Source: Sweltsa coloradensis (taxonomy: Eukaryota; Arthropoda; Insecta; Plecoptera; Chloroperlidae). From it: a DNA stretch of 64,000 bases. Below the pieces are notes generated by a model. That model saw nothing but the letters and a program-made list of their open reading frames with translations. It had not been told where the DNA came from and ran no database searches. The stretch spans positions 186,001 to 250,000 of the forward strand of contig JAMZAV010000159.1 in assembly GCA_024449915.1 (NCBI GenBank), in the 5' to 3' direction. This document shows, piece by piece, positions 48,524 through 62,639 of the stretch (position 1 is the stretch's first letter; each line of letters begins with the position of its first letter). Made by a program: the position numbers and the translations under genes.

Positions 48524-48652
48524 GTCGTGGTCGTCATCGCCTTCGTCATTGTTTGTGTTGTCAAAGTCGTTGTCGTCGAGGAAGTCGTCAAGAAAAGGGG
48601 GCGAGGTCCCCGACGACGACCACCAGAGCTTGATTTCGTAAAAGCCCTTAAC
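48524..48652 (-). CDS. Possible upstream exon of the CEP162-like gene
   Basis: On the minus strand a frame encoding SPPFLDDFLDDNDFD and then NTNNDEGDDDHD ends at a phase-0 donor GTGAGA, which would join in frame to the exon starting at 47964. The acceptor side (near 48652) is weak. A second frame over the same bases is also open and GC-rich, so low-complexity or transposon sequence is an equally good explanation. Confidence 0.22.
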
Positions 48653-48774
48653 TCAGTGCAGAGACGACAACAATTTTTTTCGAACCTAACAAAACAGTAG
48701 ACAAACAGTCTAGAAATGTTTTGGCCAGTTCTTGATTTAAATACTATTATGCGGGTGTAAATCCATGCCAGCAT

Positions 48775-50030
48775 TCAAACCCACCTCCCTTAATATGGCT
48801 GATATTGACATCGAGTAATATTAGTGAGAAAGTCATCTGCCACCTTTAAAAAGTATGTTACGACTTACGGTGGCATACTGGTATCGCAGAGAGTTTCTTC
48901 CATTTAGTGAGGAAACTGCTTAAGTGTAAAGTATTTCACTGTGACATATGAGCATGCATTTTGCAATGCAAATAAAACATAATGAGTAACCATACACTCT
49001 TGTGTTATCACTTAGACTTTGGAATCAAATCACAAAATAACAAGTTACCAACTCACAAAATAACCAAATACCAGTATTATGTAGGAGGGTGTATGCTTTC
49101 ACTGTTTTCTTTTTACCATTACTTCACTTTTAATTAATTGCCACTCAAAGCACTGGAAGTCAGTATTAAATAGAATCCAAAACAAAAGCTAGGAATACAA
49201 TACTAATACATCTACTCAAAGTATGTAGTCTTTATTATGTACTACTTCAATTTGGCATCGTAAATGAAGTATCGTTTTCAAAAATAGCCCTGCGAAGCAC
49301 AATTCTAATTGGTTGAAACAAAATATTATGTACAAACACAAAACCATACAACTGTTACCTACTGCCTATATATTTTTTAAATAGATTTAGATTATTTTTT
49401 TATTTTCCTTATTTATATATTTATCGTCAATCCTATTCAGTTATAAAAACTGATTTACAAAGGAGGACAACTAAATAAATCTAATTAGTACATAGATGCA
49501 CACACAACAAAAATATTTGAAATAGTAATATTACAACAACAATGCATTAAAACACAACAATTTTGGTAAAAAATAAAAAAAATTACTGTACTACTGTGGG
49601 TTACAAGGAATATATTACATGTTTGCCACTTCTTAGGATAAAATCCATTTTAAGGATTTTTAAAGTGTCTCAAGGATCTAGGATTTCTACTGTTATTAAA
49701 AATACACAAAATTACAAATTTATTGTAAATTCAGACAAAAAAGCAAATAAAACCATCAGAAGCAAAGAGCAACATGTGTAGTAGTAAGTTAATAACAACA
49801 TCGGTGATAAGACACAATTACCACAAGGGATAAATGCAATGTAAAAAATTAATTAAAAAAAAAATGCAATAATAAATAGTAAAATTAATGAAAATGTGGG
49901 TAGACTCTAAACACATTTTTTGTCAATTAAATTCTCAAAAATAAGTCTCACATGACATATTATTTAATATTTATGCAAGATTACCTGATAATGTGTAGGC
50001 CTTATCCTTAGTTCTTACCATGGTGCTACA
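48775..50030. other. Gene-poor stretch upstream of CEP162-like exons
   Basis: No exon I can support; AT-rich with short A/T runs. Missing N-terminal exons of the CEP162-like gene may be hidden here as short segments. Confidence 0.4.
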
Positions 50031-50034
50031 TATA

Positions 50035-50390
50035 TTTAGGTGATTTCTCGCGTGCATGCCGCAATGCTATTTTTGTGGTCGCGTATTGAACACAGTTCAG
50101 ACAGACGCCGTGAATGCACCACAGTCTAGTGGCCCAAAGACCTTATAGTATCATCTGAGGTATTTGGATAAACTAATAGCGCTGTTTCATCGTGATTGGT
50201 CGAGCCAACCAGTTCCGGCATTGGGGGCCGCGGAGTGAAGGCAGCACGTGGAACATTGTTGTCAGCTGAAGAACTATAGCCAATCAGATCTCATCAACCT
50301 AGAGCCTAGACCCTGGCGTATTCACTCGGCGTCTATCTGAACTGCATACATTAAGCAACCACAAAATTCACACTTGTGAAATCACCTAAA
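50035..50390. mobile_element. 356-bp MITE with promoter-like centre
   Basis: Terminal inverted repeats start TTTAGGTGATTTC and extend, with mismatches, through GTTCAGACAGACGCCG (about 80 bp per arm). The GC-rich centre contains ATTGG/CCAAT in both orientations and a CACGTG E-box. No clear target duplication is visible. It lies upstream of the CEP162-like exons. Confidence 0.65.
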
Positions 50391-50399
50391 GATACGTAC

Positions 50400-52490
50400 C
50401 ACGATCTTGTGATAGTTTTGGTTAGCTATCAAATCAATGTTTATTGTTTATGATAACTCACAAAAGAATGAAATTATCAAAATATATACATTTTTTATGT
50501 AAATCAATCCAGAAATTACAAAATCAATCTCAGCCGAGTATGATGGATTTTTTAATTTCTGGATTGATTTACAAAAAATCTATTACACCTATGGGAGTGT
50601 TTCCCGATTAATGAAATTGAGAGATTAACTAATACAAATTGAAAAAAGATATGCGGATAAAATTAACATCCAAACATTTTAAAATCATAGGTAAAATATT
50701 TTATTCAACAATAAATACTTCAACATACTACAACATTAACACAAGCCACGTTTGTTCAGAAGTGAAAAAGAAACACAGAACAATGGAAGAATGTCAATTA
50801 CGGGATAGAATTTAAAACATTTTCTACCCCCTACATAAATCTACATAACACATTATATTAAATTATATACTATATAAAATGGTGCAATAAATTATAAATA
50901 GTAAATATGTACATACGTGATGTTTTATTTATATGTATTAAATAACTCAAAAGTCTCAAAATTTAAACATTAAAAATTTGAAATTAATGTTCTCATATAA
51001 AATTAGATAAAACTGAAACATGATATTTGATGATTAATTGAACTTAACACTGCTCTTAGGCGGGAAATTAAGTTTTTTATTATGTTGCAATATTTCAAAA
51101 AGTTTTACTTTTCTTCGACAGGCAGACTATAAAATAAATACTAATAATAAATACTGCTTGTAACTACTGTACTGACTGTAGGTAAGTAAAACTTTTTGAA
51201 ATATTGCAACACAATAAAAAAACTTAAATTTCCCACCTAAGAGCAGTGTTAAGTTCAATTATTATTAATTTTAAATATCATTTACGTGTTCTACCAAAGT
51301 TTCTTTTTTATGAAATGATTAATTGATATGTATGCAGTACTTGCACCAACCTATGAATGTATATTTTTGACAAAATATATTTCCTTTAATGAAGTACGGT
51401 ACTAAAGTCTATCCATCCTTGAGGTACAAAGTGACCATCGGCGGACGAGACCGGGATCGGTCGTCCCGTCTATTGTCTGCATTTTTCCCTTTCCACATTT
51501 TTTGGCGTGATCGAACTTGGGGGCCGAACATGGTTTTTTTTCTACCTGCCTTCGGCCATTTCAAATCTATTGTGATGAAAATAATTTATTCAGCAAAATA
51601 TATTTTTTATAATTGCCAATATTTAATAACGTGGTTCAAATGTGTAGCTTGAGTTTGGAAATGCGTTTTTTTTCCCTAATGTCTACGACCAAAACTGACT
51701 GAAATATATAAATATTATTATATTTTTATGTAATATTTTAAAACTATATTGTAGAAGAATTATCCGTAACTCAGTCAGTTTTTATCGTAGAATTTCTTCC
51801 AAAAAAATGAAATTCAAAACGCACGCTTAATATTTTAACAACATTATTAGATATTTGCAATTAAACAAAAAATATCAATAAATAAATAAATAGAACAATA
51901 GGACAGGAAGAGAATACAGCAGGTAGAAAACCCTCAGCTTCTAGGATGGTCTATTTTACGACCACACGCGACAACCCTTAGCAGCTGCCTCATACCCATA
52001 CCCGACGCGTCCGTCGATGGTCACTTTGTACTTCAAGGATTGATAGACTTTAGATAAAAATAGCCATCACCAGTGTTTTTAAATTTAGTCCAACCTTGTG
52101 AGTGGTTGCAGGTACATAAACTAAAAAAAAGTGAAAAGTAAATACAGTAGTAAAATAAATAAAGTGATAAGTCAGCCATATTGGAAAGTGCACAGAAAAT
52201 AAGGAGTGCATATGCATAGCAAAACTAGAACTATAGCACTGGTGTAACCTTTCTTCTATTCAGAAGTTTGTTAGACACAACTGTTGTGAGAGGACCTCAT
52301 GAACTGAAATAATTAATAATGGGATCTAGGCACTAAAAAACCTACATAAAGCAATACCAAATTAATATTGCTGTCATTACTACCAAAAGTCTTAACTGAA
52401 TGATTATTATAGTATATCAGTAGGATACTTTACAATGGGAAGTAAAATTTGGCAACGTTCAAAATTTTGGTGTACAAATAACAGTTTATC
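50400..52490. other. Region between MITE and gene D 3' end
   Basis: No gene seen. It includes a small SINE-like inverted piece near 50500-50600, the foldback element at 51036-51260, and a pair of diverged inverted segments around 51400-52030 that share GTCCATCGGCGGACG-like sequence. Confidence 0.45.
51036..51260. mobile_element. 225-bp foldback element
   Basis: Ends AATTGAACTTAACACTGC and the complement; arms of about 85 bp with few mismatches around a loop near 51125-51175. Confidence 0.75.
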
Positions 52491-52498
52491 ACTTATTC

Positions 52499-55400
52499 TT
52501 ATGCCTCAGCCACTGCTTTCGCCATCACCAAGACCCCAGCGAGTGCCTCTTTGGCTGTAGGTACAATTAGATGAGCCGGTAGAATGAAGCCATACTGGCC
52601 CTTATCCCTCAGTTCCACCGTGTACGTGTACTTTACTCTTGCGGTTCCCTTGGCCCAATCGTCCGAGCCCCCTGAGGCTGGGTAGAGAGTGGTGGCTGCC
52701 GAACCTACGGTGTAGTGAGTGTTGGATACGGCTTGCATTGCCTGACCCATGGCCTTGCCCACTCTCTGTAGGTCTCGGTAGTCGGGAGGCACAACACGGT
52801 CATATCCCCATGGGTACAGGATGTACTGCCCATAAGAGTGGAACGATAAGTAGCCCTGCAAGAAAAACACAAGTTCCCATTAGTTAACGAAGCAATAAAC
52901 AAAAAGAAAACCAATTATAATTTTCACTAATAGAATAAGTTAATATTTTTGTTATATATATAATAATACCGGTATACAAATATAATATATGTTCAATGCA
53001 TTTAATTTATGCCATAACACATGACTATGAGCATAATAACAAAATGAAGTGATGATTGTCTAGACCCAAATGTTCACATTGTTCATTCAAGGACAAACTA
53101 AAAAATTATTTACTTATTAATTGGTGACTATGTTTTCTGCATTCTCAACTTCTGATCTTGATTCACAATATTATGAATAAATACTAACAATATAGTACAG
53201 ATCTATCAGGCCTACCCAAAGCAGCAATTTGTCCATACCTTCACTGATTTTGAGAGGACAAATGATGACATGGCCTTTGTTTCCGGTTCCGAAAATGCAC
53301 TGCTGCCTGCATATATCTCTTTGCATGGCTGTTTGCTAGACCCAGGACCACCCCACTTGTATCCAAAGTTTCTGTTAAGGTCCACCCCAGCGCAAGAGCC
53401 TTGGGCCTTATTCGCTCGGTTTTTACGCCAAAGGCGTTCCTTGTTGCGCGAGTGTTCATAGCCGTCTGGATTGGCCACAGCCAAGATGTGGAAGTCGACT
53501 GATTTTACGATAGGATCCAGTGAATTTTGATTCACAACCAACTCATTTATGATATAAGTGACGGATGCAGGAGAAATCCATTCACGGGCATGGACACCTG
53601 AGAAGTAAGAAATTGCTTTAATGTTGTAATTGACAGCTACTTACTACTAATTTAATATGTCAACTATGTATACCTTAATTTGAATTCCTGATAGGCCCAC
53701 AATGAAAAATGTAAGTGCACTGTCAACCAAGATCCATAAACATGCCCTTTTGTGAAAATATTTTTTTAAATAGTTAAAATAAGATCTATGCTAGAATTCT
53801 TGATAGCAAAAATTAATACTTACTGTACAAAGTACAAATTTCAAATTACAAATTAGGATCAAAAGTTATTAATTCAAATGTTTGTTTTTAATAAAAGAAA
53901 GAACCTTTGTTGCCTGTTAGCGCACACAGTAATTGTGTGGTGCCAGGACACGATTTGTTTTATTTCTGGGGGTTAGGGGTAAGAATAAAAAGTTATCGTA
54001 TATAATACACATATATTTAATGAACACAATTTAAGATAAAGCACTTTTTTACACTTTTTTAAAAGTATGATGAATTTTTATACTGAGTCATTGAATGGCC
54101 ATTTAATAACATAAATTTGTTAGTCACCAGCAAAAGCGTATAGCCTACCTACAATGAGAATGTTTGGAGTTGCTTACCCCCATCGATCCACAAAGAAGGA
54201 GCTCCTGGCTTTCCAGAAGATATCGACAACACTTTTAGAGGGCGTCCCTCTACGGAAGTGCCAATGGTCTGAACGGTAACAGACGGGAATGTGGCGGCCA
54301 TGTAATCCAAGTAGCTGTGGATGTCGTCAAGACGATGGTATGCCTGCCAAGTCATGCGGTGACCTGGACACATAAAGTCAGTTCTAGATTAAATTGAATG
54401 GCACATGGGTAAAATATTCTTACTATTAAGTCTACTTCAAATCAAGAAGTAACATTCCGGACAGCAGCGTCACTACATTAAAGTTATATTAATATAGGAT
54501 GGGAAACATTAAAAACGACAGTCCGTAAAAATAAAATAAATAAGAACACACTCACATAATTTATTAGTTTAGTAAATAAACAGGATTTCTTGAATGCTGC
54601 AAGAAGAGACTGCAATAGCATGGTTATGCAAATGGCTCAGTGGCATGTGTGTGTAGCTAATTTACTGCAGTGCCAAACCTCCCATTATTGGATGTGATTA
54701 TCAAATTATCATTAAATATCTTCTATGGGTTTCATGTCAGCAACATCACTCACTCATTGAATGTTCAATTAAAAATTAATGTATGGATTTCTTATGAATA
54801 AAGCAGTGATGTCTAATAATTAAACATTACTGCTTAATGTTTACATAACAGGGTTTTGGATAGGGAACCCAACAGCTTACCAGGTTGGTGACTTCAGAGT
54901 TCTTGTAGTTAAATAGAAACACAAATATTAATATTAGACTATACCACACGAAGAACGTCGAAATTGTTTCCCCCAAACAGGGCCTTGTTCACTCGACGAC
55001 TGCAGAGGAGTTTCTATTTAACCACAAGAACTCTGCATAGCAACCAGGTAAGCTGTTGGGTTCCCCATTCAAAACCATTTTATGTAAGCACTAACCTACC
55101 CGTTTGGCCACTCCAATCTGATTAAAGATTACAGATTGATACGAGTCCTGATTAATATTTATCGAAACAAATACAATTCAGATTAAGTATATGTTGTTTG
55201 GTAAGTATAAATAATAGATGTATGCATTAACAATTTATATGATTATTTCCTTTATTAATCTCAGAAATAAACAGAAAAATTAATATGTTTCAACCACCTT
55301 TTAAAATAAAAATATAACTGAAATAGGCTAAGTCCCTAATTGATTTATGAGTATTTTTACCCTCTTTCTAATTCATCCAAATTAAGAATTAATTATAAAT

Positions 55401-58400
55401 AAGGTATTCCTACCTTCTACCTTTATAATGCCATAAGTGACAATACCACAATCTAGGTAACGATTATTGATTGATGATTATTGATCAATATTGAATGATT
55501 TCCCTTATCAATGTCGATTCAACTCCCGGTGTTGAACTGTTTGCGAGTTTATGCTTCAATAATCAAAAACTAATAAGTAATAATCGTTCAACATCCTTAG
55601 TTAAATGACGAAATCATAATATACATATTTACATTGAATGATATAAATTAAATTAACACTTGTAGATATTTTTTAAAGAATGTAGCCTACATTACAAATT
55701 ATTCTTTCTATCGGATATATAGATCTATTATAGATTCATAATTAATTAGTTATTTAATGCCGTAAGACCGTAAAGCATTGATTAGATCACATGATGCAAG
55801 GTAAGGGAAGAAGAGCTACATCCTGAAAACATGAAACTCTGAGCGGGAAATATCACTATGTCGGAATTAAATACTTCAGAATTTGAAGAAGATCTAACAT
55901 TTACTTCACCTGCCAGAATGTGGGGGGCCCTCACCCTTAGGCACCGATTGATGTTTCTTAGGGTTGTGCAAAGCATTACGTCTAGGAACCCACTCGCCAC
56001 CAGACCCCACTCTCCTCCACAACCAATAATTAGAAGCTTTGGCTGCAAGAACTGTTGTTAAACACACCAATAGCATTAACCTCATCATTATAGTGCACAC
56101 AACACTTCAGAACCAAGTACCGGTACAAACCTAAATTAACTTTGAATTCTTTACGACAATGAACTATGTTTTTCATGTGTGTGTGCACCACACAAAACAT
56201 TATTAATTGTTTAGTTGATTAGGCTAGTAGGCATAAATACATGATATTTCAAATGATTATCTTTTCATTGGGTAACTCGAGTACAAATCACGGATTCAAG
56301 TTTGGACCTGTGAAACTATAGGAGCGGTAGTAATTTTATGAAACCTCGTGTCTTGCAAAAGTAGTAGAATGTCCATAATTCCGGGGAAACGGACCGACAG
56401 ACGGACGGAAAAATTGCAAAAAAAAATGCCTTTGAAAACCAAAATTTGACTACCTATTTAAATTAAGCAAAACACACTGACACAAACAAGTGGCTGCTTT
56501 TATCAAACAATAATTACTCTCTGAAATGCGTTTTAAGCCCTTCCCCAAATAATTTAAAGTACAAATTTTTTGCCTCTGTCTGCTGGGTCTTTGACCCAGA
56601 CCCAATCCTCTCAAAACGCCTGCGTGCTTCATAGTGCTACATTCGATTTCCATTTATAATATGGTAACCCTAAGTTAGTAAGACCGGCCAGGTCATAGAA
56701 AGCAAATTAATAAGGTGTCAAAACGATGTATTTTTGAAAACCAATTACTCAATTAGATAACAATTAATAATAACTAAAACATGTTGTGTCTACTTGTGTT
56801 TGTGAATAGTTAAAAATAATATTATGGTTAGTACACCATAACTTTTTCCACACTAATACAATTTGTTTTTCTACATCAATGTGTTCTATACTACACAAGG
56901 TCAAAGCTACTAGCGTGTAATCAAAATGCGGTTCACAATGTCAATGCATATAAAGGATAGTTAAAGATGCAACTGATAGATCTATGTTGACGTGATCGTA
57001 TCCATCATGTCAACACAACGATTGAAGGATCTACTCCTAAAAAACAAATTGTATAGACGCATATTTTAAAAATGAACCAATATGCTTTAAAGATTAAAAA
57101 TGCACACATGTAACGTACATCAGGGATTGTTTTCCAAAACATACTTCTCAATTCATGAACCATGAATATAACGTTATATTGTAATGGAAAAGGCAACAAT
57201 ACGACAAGTGAAAAGCAAATAAAGTGAATGGTATCATGTAACTTATCCCAGAAGATACAAAGACTTCATTCCTGCACAATAATATTATTACGCATGGTTA
57301 GTTTTGTAAGTATGCATACTCTAGTATTTTAGTTTTAAATGAACATTAATTAACATTTACTTTTGTTAAATAGTAACTCTCTAAACTGTAATGACCGCAA
57401 TACTTACCATTTCTGTCAACCAATTCGTCCATTTCTTCCACCGACAACGGTGGACTCTCTGTGTTAATCGCATCTTGAATGTTTGCAATGACAACTTCAA
57501 AAGTCAAGTTGTTATTGTTGAGAAACTCTTTGACTTTGAATTCGGCATCGGCTTTCACAAAGACGTCAATTTGAGATTCATTTTGTGCTATTGCGCTCCA
57601 TGTCTCCAGAACTAAAAGAAAGTGCAAAGTTTTCAAAATATATAACAAGTACGGTAATAACGAATAGTTTGAATCACGAGCGCAACTTATTGGATACAAT
57701 AGCTTGTAAATTTGGATAAGGGTAACATTTGAAAAATAATTCAAGATAAAAGGGTAACAAACAGTTTGATTCTGAATTTGTTTCAAAATAACAAAAACAC
57801 AAGTATATTTTTTGCTAAATAACTATAATAATAGCCTAACTATGATGATTACGAGGGTACGCTGAGCTTGGCCCAACTCAAATGCGCGCGAACAGATGTT
57901 GGTGATTTCTGCTGAACGGTTGGTAATTTCGATACCAAATTTTGAATGGATGTTAATAAAGTACTTTTATATTTATATCCGTAATTGGTTGCACAAAATA
58001 AGCCTTAAATATCCATTGCAAGACATAAGTCCAAAACGTGAAAAAATGGGGAATCCAAAACATGGATTACAATTCTGGAAATTCCCACCAAACCGTTTAT
58101 CTTACGATAAAACCAAATTAACCGGCGCTTTCACATTGATTGAAACGTTGATATCCATTATGCAAATTTGAGTTAAAAAAATCTGTACACTTGGAATAAA
58201 TTCCCGAATTTGACCAAAATTTTGGTGATTTCACTAAATTTTAATTCAAAATCAATGAATTAATTTAGGAATACGCATAATGGATAACATAGATTTATTC
58301 TTTATAAATGTTAGTGTGAAATTTGAGAAAGGTGTTATAAACCGTTGACCCGAAAAATCCAGAAAGCTGAGCGCTTAAACTCGCCTCCGTTCTAGCCTCA

Positions 58401-59479
58401 GCATACCCTCTTAATTTTATATCATATCTTCTACTAAACATGTGTTTTAACACCTGTTCCATTCTATGTCAAATGCTACCTGATTCTGGTTGCAAGAATA
58501 AGACAAGACAGAATGTGTTAACAAAAAGCTTAAGGCTCTACATAAACTTACATTATACCTATAAAACGACCATAGATCGAAACTTCGAAACACATTCCTC
58601 ATCGCCCCCCCCCCCCCCCTCCCTCCCCAAACGAACTTTTAAGTAGGGGGCTTCTTAAACGTTCACTAAACTAAACGTTCACTACAAATTAAAGCGTCGG
58701 AAAAGAGCAGGTTCATTTCAAGAAAAAGCGTTGGCAAACCTTAGTTACAATAGAAACTGTACCACTAGGTAGCATTTTCAGTCATATTATGGGTTTGCTG
58801 ACAGTACAATACGAAATTTACGTGCATAAAGTTATATTTATTAACAAAGTTTATTAATTGCATCTGGACGTTCGAGAGTCATCTTTAAAATAAGCAAAAT
58901 ATAAATGTGACATAACTGAAATATGATCTCTAACAATCAACTAAATAAAGCAAAAGAAGAAGTTACGAGATATAATCATCAAGTGGTGTGAGACGTATAG
59001 GCCTGTACCTTAAGTCAAGTGTTCATAACAAATAAATAAATAAACTTTTCTAGTGTGACAATATTAAATCAAGTTTAATATGCCAGCAAAGTATTTCGGG
59101 ATCTTAAAAGTATGCTACCCACCGTCATATTATGTGGTTAGTCGCCCGCGACGACATAACACGAATTACATTAATACAACTTTGATTCGGTAAAACTAAA
59201 CTAGAAGTCCTGATATAGCGTGAAATAAACGGCACTGAAAGATTAAATGGTAAATAAAAAACAACATAAAAAGTAACAATAATATAGTATGTGAATGCAC
59301 TCACTTCCAATGTCGGCTAGTTTCAAGATCTCGTCCTTGTCGTGCTTGGAGGGCGCTTCCACCCTTAGCAGCTGCGCCCCCTCGTACGACGTGCGCGCCT
59401 CTTCTGGCACCTCTTCTTCCGCGCCCACGAGCGCCACGACCACCACCAGACAACACACAAACAATCTCGCCCGTGTCAT
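52499..59479 (-). CDS. Gene D: M14A procarboxypeptidase, CPB-like (5 exons)
   Basis: Secreted zinc carboxypeptidase precursor with the features of a carboxypeptidase B, expected to remove C-terminal Lys/Arg after tryptic cleavage. Exons are 59305-59479, 57408-57611, 54178-54363, 53239-53597 and 52499-52855; phases 1,1,1,0; 426 aa. The signal peptide is MTRARLFVCCLVVVVALVGA; the propeptide ends DRNG. The full catalytic set is present: H191/E194 in HAREW, the ERLWRKNR arginine, GVDLNRNFGYKWGG, H314, YPASGGSDDW with Asp373 at bovine 255, and E389 in VELRD. The start is the ATG at 59479. An upstream in-frame ATG at 59506 lies 5' of the predicted transcription start. It is separated from genes A-C by the CEP162-like gene but is closest to gene A in sequence. 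Confidence 0.93.
54840..55087. mobile_element. Foldback element in gene D intron 2
   Basis: Arms of about 85 bp: TTTACATAACAGGGTTTTGG, CCCAACAGCTTACC and AGAGTTCTTGTGG-like segments are repeated in inverse order at the right end. No coding capacity. Confidence 0.7.
55100..57400. other. Rest of gene D intron 2, no gene seen
   Basis: AT-rich intron sequence. An open frame near 55858-56100 on both strands lacks splice context and is GC-richer than its surroundings, and may be an old repeat. Confidence 0.45.
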
Positions 59480-59493
59480 CGCAGGACGTTGAC

Positions 59494-59528
59494 TGGAGAC
59501 TAACATGGCACTCTGCCGGCCTTTTATA
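59494..59528 (-). promoter_or_regulatory. Core promoter of gene D
   Basis: TATAAAAGG begins at 59528 and a CCAGTCAA initiator puts the start at about 59494, with the same 34-nt spacing as in gene C. The predicted 15-nt 5' UTR ends TCCTGCG before ATG. Confidence 0.7.
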
Positions 59529-60469
59529 TGACAGGGAAGAGAGTTCTAGCTTGACCCCTATCAGGTCGAACACGGAATAGGCGCCTCGCCGGCGATGCGA
59601 TGTGCAACCAATCGATCGTATCATTACCGAACGCATTGCACTTGAAGCTGATTCAAAAGAACAAACCAGCTATTGATTGTAAGTAATGATAAGTCAACAC
59701 AACGATCAAGAACCATCGTTTTCACTCGTCATATAAATCAAAACTCTAATGGTTCTCATCTTCTTCCGAAATACGCGTTCGGTTTGGACGTCGCCGCGTG
59801 CGGCGTCGGTTTGCAACGTCAATAGTAACTGGTCAAATACCGAACAAAATATATACATAATGACTAATGAGTTATAACATCAAGCTGTAACCAATCAATC
59901 CTCATAACATGAACAAGTTTTGATAAATCCCCAGAAACAGTGGAGTGGGTGGGTTTTGAACCGGCGACCTCCCGAAATAAGAGTGACATCTAAATCGGAT
60001 TCGGATTTCATAAGAAGGAAATTAATTAATTAACATACGTCGCGTAAGCCACGCGAAGAGAAGCTGAACAGTTTCGGCTGATATCTGTACTAAACATGGA
60101 AGGATGAAACAGAACTAATTATCATATTTTTGGTGGGAAACTTGTCATAGGGCGCTATGTGTATGTACCTCTTCAGCTGGCGGTGAATTAAGGGATGTCC
60201 TGTCTGAGGATGTTTAAGAGAACGACCGAGGAAAGCCACGGGGAAAACTTCAGCCAGGATTGCCGGTCTCGACAGGATTTGAATCCCGGACCTCCCGAAT
60301 CAGAGTCGCGCGCTTAGCGTTCGAGCCTTAACACGAAGTTTTCTGACAACTATATTGGGCCGACTGTGAAGGCCTAGATAAAAGATAAAGGTAGCACATC
60401 GTTTACAAGCAGTGGTTTATTTCTAAAATAATAAGTGGGTGGACGCTTCGCTTGACGATCTCCTTCCTC

Positions 60470-60497
60470 GGGGGGGGGGGGGGGGGGGGGGGGGGGG
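60470..60497. repeat. Poly-G tract (G28)
   Basis: An uninterrupted run of about 28 G; the exact length is doubtful in any assembly. Confidence 0.85.
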
Positions 60498-61578
60498 TTT
60501 AAATCAGGGTTTTTATAGTGATTTCTGAGCGTTTCAGAAAAATACGGGACTGAATGCAATACCGAAATACTTTCGTTGTGTAGTACAAAAACCAGAAAAC
60601 CTTTTTCCAAAAAAGAAGTGGGCGGACGCGTCCGCCCTGAAATTAGCTACTGTTTACAACCGAGAATAATTATATGAAGTCGATATAGTTCAATCCCCGC
60701 CAGTAGAAATCCTGACTGTGTTTTTTTTTTCTCATTCATCGGCGAATGCTGGGACCGAATCGTACATCCCCTGCATATTCATTTCCGACTAAGGGAATAA
60801 CCTAGTAGCTGACGATACCTCATTGTTCTCTATGGTGAACATTCATGCAACAATGATGTTTAAAGATTCTTAGTAAAGCCTATATAAAAAATGCCCGCCA
60901 CAAGTGCTAAAAAGTCGGTCAGTTTCGTGTGCTCGAAGGGGTCGCATCATCTGTCCACGCAGGTGTGCAACCGCTTATGCAAGACACTGAATCCAAGTAC
61001 AAAACCCATATGGATGATGGAACTTTTGAGATTCTGTAAAATCTTGTACGTTAGAACCTTTTCTAGGGCCGCTGAATTTGTTAAACGAGGGAGCGGAGCG
61101 ACCGAGTTTCTCCATTCAACTCGAACGGCTCTCATTCTGTGATTCTGTGTGTCTGTCTGTCTGTCGAAAATCAGCCGAACCGCTGAACAGATTGGGCTGA
61201 AATTTTGAACAGACATCCTGTACGAGTTTACTGAGAACTGCTAACAAAATCAGCTACATTCATTGCGATTTAATCCTACAATAAATAAAAATGTGATTTT
61301 TAAAATATCTATAGCATTTGTTTAGTAGCAGCTAGTGGGACGATAACTACGTGGCTTGCATTGCCTATTGGTAAGCATTTAGACTACCGCACGGAGGGTT
61401 GGGATTCGATACCCATGAGCTCGAACTTTTTTATATTGTTACACCCACATATTATTTTTGAGGGGTGTTAAATGGGAAATAAAACTTAGGTGATTTTGTT
61501 TTATCTTGGAAATTTGGTAATGTTTCGCGCTAATACGTTTTGAACATAATTCGCATTTTAAATGTTCAATTTAAATAA

Positions 61579-61754
61579 CTAGGGAAACGCCAGTCGTTGT
61601 TAAACGAGTGAGTGAGCCATGTGTTGAGTACCCGGGAACATCGTCTTTTCTCCCATATACCTAAGGCTCGATCTAGCCCAGTATGGGGAATGATACCGGA
61701 TACTATACACATGGGTCACTCACTCGTTTAACAACGACTTTGGCGTTTTCCTAG
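61579..61754. mobile_element. 176-bp palindrome with CTAG at both ends
   Basis: Left arm CTAGGGAAACGCCAGTCG then TTGTTAAACGAGTGAGTGA; right arm is the near complement, ending GGCGTTTTCCTAG. It looks like two 3' ends of a Helentron-like family joined head to head, similar in plan to 30791-31048. Confidence 0.6.
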
Positions 61755-62639
61755 TATTTTTGATAGCAAATAGAGTTTGACAAAATCCTAAACCCTTTTT
61801 CAGTTTTCGTTTTCGGATTGGTCCATGGTACAAGGATATTCTTGGGTCTGTGGCTGTGGGTAAGGGGGTTGGCCGGTCCAGCTAGGATGGGTCGGGCAAA
61901 CGCGCGGAGCGCGGCCTTGGAGGGGCGGAAGGGAGGGGAGGGGGTAGCACAGCAGAGTACGGTGGCCAGAGGTGGCCGACTTGCACGGACGAGACGAGAC
62001 TAATAAATAATAATGCCTGCCGTTCTGTCTTGTACGTGCTTCATGAGCCTAATTCAAACAAAGCAAAATGGTGTTTGCACTATACTTAATCAAACAAGTC
62101 ACACCCAAACCAAATCGCGTCTGCTGCTTGGATAGAATGGTAATTGGCAACGCACCATTCATTCTATTAAAAGACGTGATACAAAAAAATAAGAAGATCG
62201 TTGAATTAAAATTAAACAAAATAACAAACAACTACTTACGAATTGTGCGTTGCTCATGCAAGAACGATTGAACGAAATTATAGAATAACCCATTTCTATT
62301 ATTTAAAAAAAAAATGTTACGAGACCTCGCGCTTGGCGCGAAACTAGTTTACTACCATTGAGTTTAGCTACTACTACGTTCCCCGATAGCGTAATAAAAT
62401 AAGTTTTTTCGTGGGGATACCAGCTGTACGGTGGTACACATCAGTTTTACCTGGTGTAACCCTCTTCGTGTTGAAAATAACTTTGTTGTTGGGGTACTAA
62501 GGTGTATATTATGAAGAGTCAAGCTGTGTCCTCCCTTAAAACGATTGAAGAAAACCATCGAAAAACCTTTCAGAAGGAATGGGGGGGGGGGTTGCTAATG
62601 GCGGGAAACGCACCTAAGACCTCCTGAATCAGTTTATAG

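Larger units (their letters stand above)
59640..62630. other. Gene-poor, repeat-rich right flank
   Basis: No credible gene. tRNA-like SINE fragments are visible on the minus strand near 59945-59990 and 60265-60330, and on the plus strand near 61340-61425 (GGGATTCGATACCC). A G28 tract lies at 60470-60497. Sequence near 61070-61230 (GTTAAACGAGGGAGCGGAGC, then CTGTCTGTCTGTC) resembles another Helentron-like or LINE-tail repeat. Confidence 0.5.

Noticed and set aside
48520..48774. Arg/Thr-rich minus-strand frame as an independent gene
   Set aside because: No start context, low complexity, and a competing open frame over the same bases. It is kept only as a weak exon candidate.
59480..59506. Upstream in-frame ATG for gene D
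   Set aside because: It lies between the TATA box and the predicted initiator, so it would not be in the mRNA. The paralogous leaders align to the ATG at 59479.
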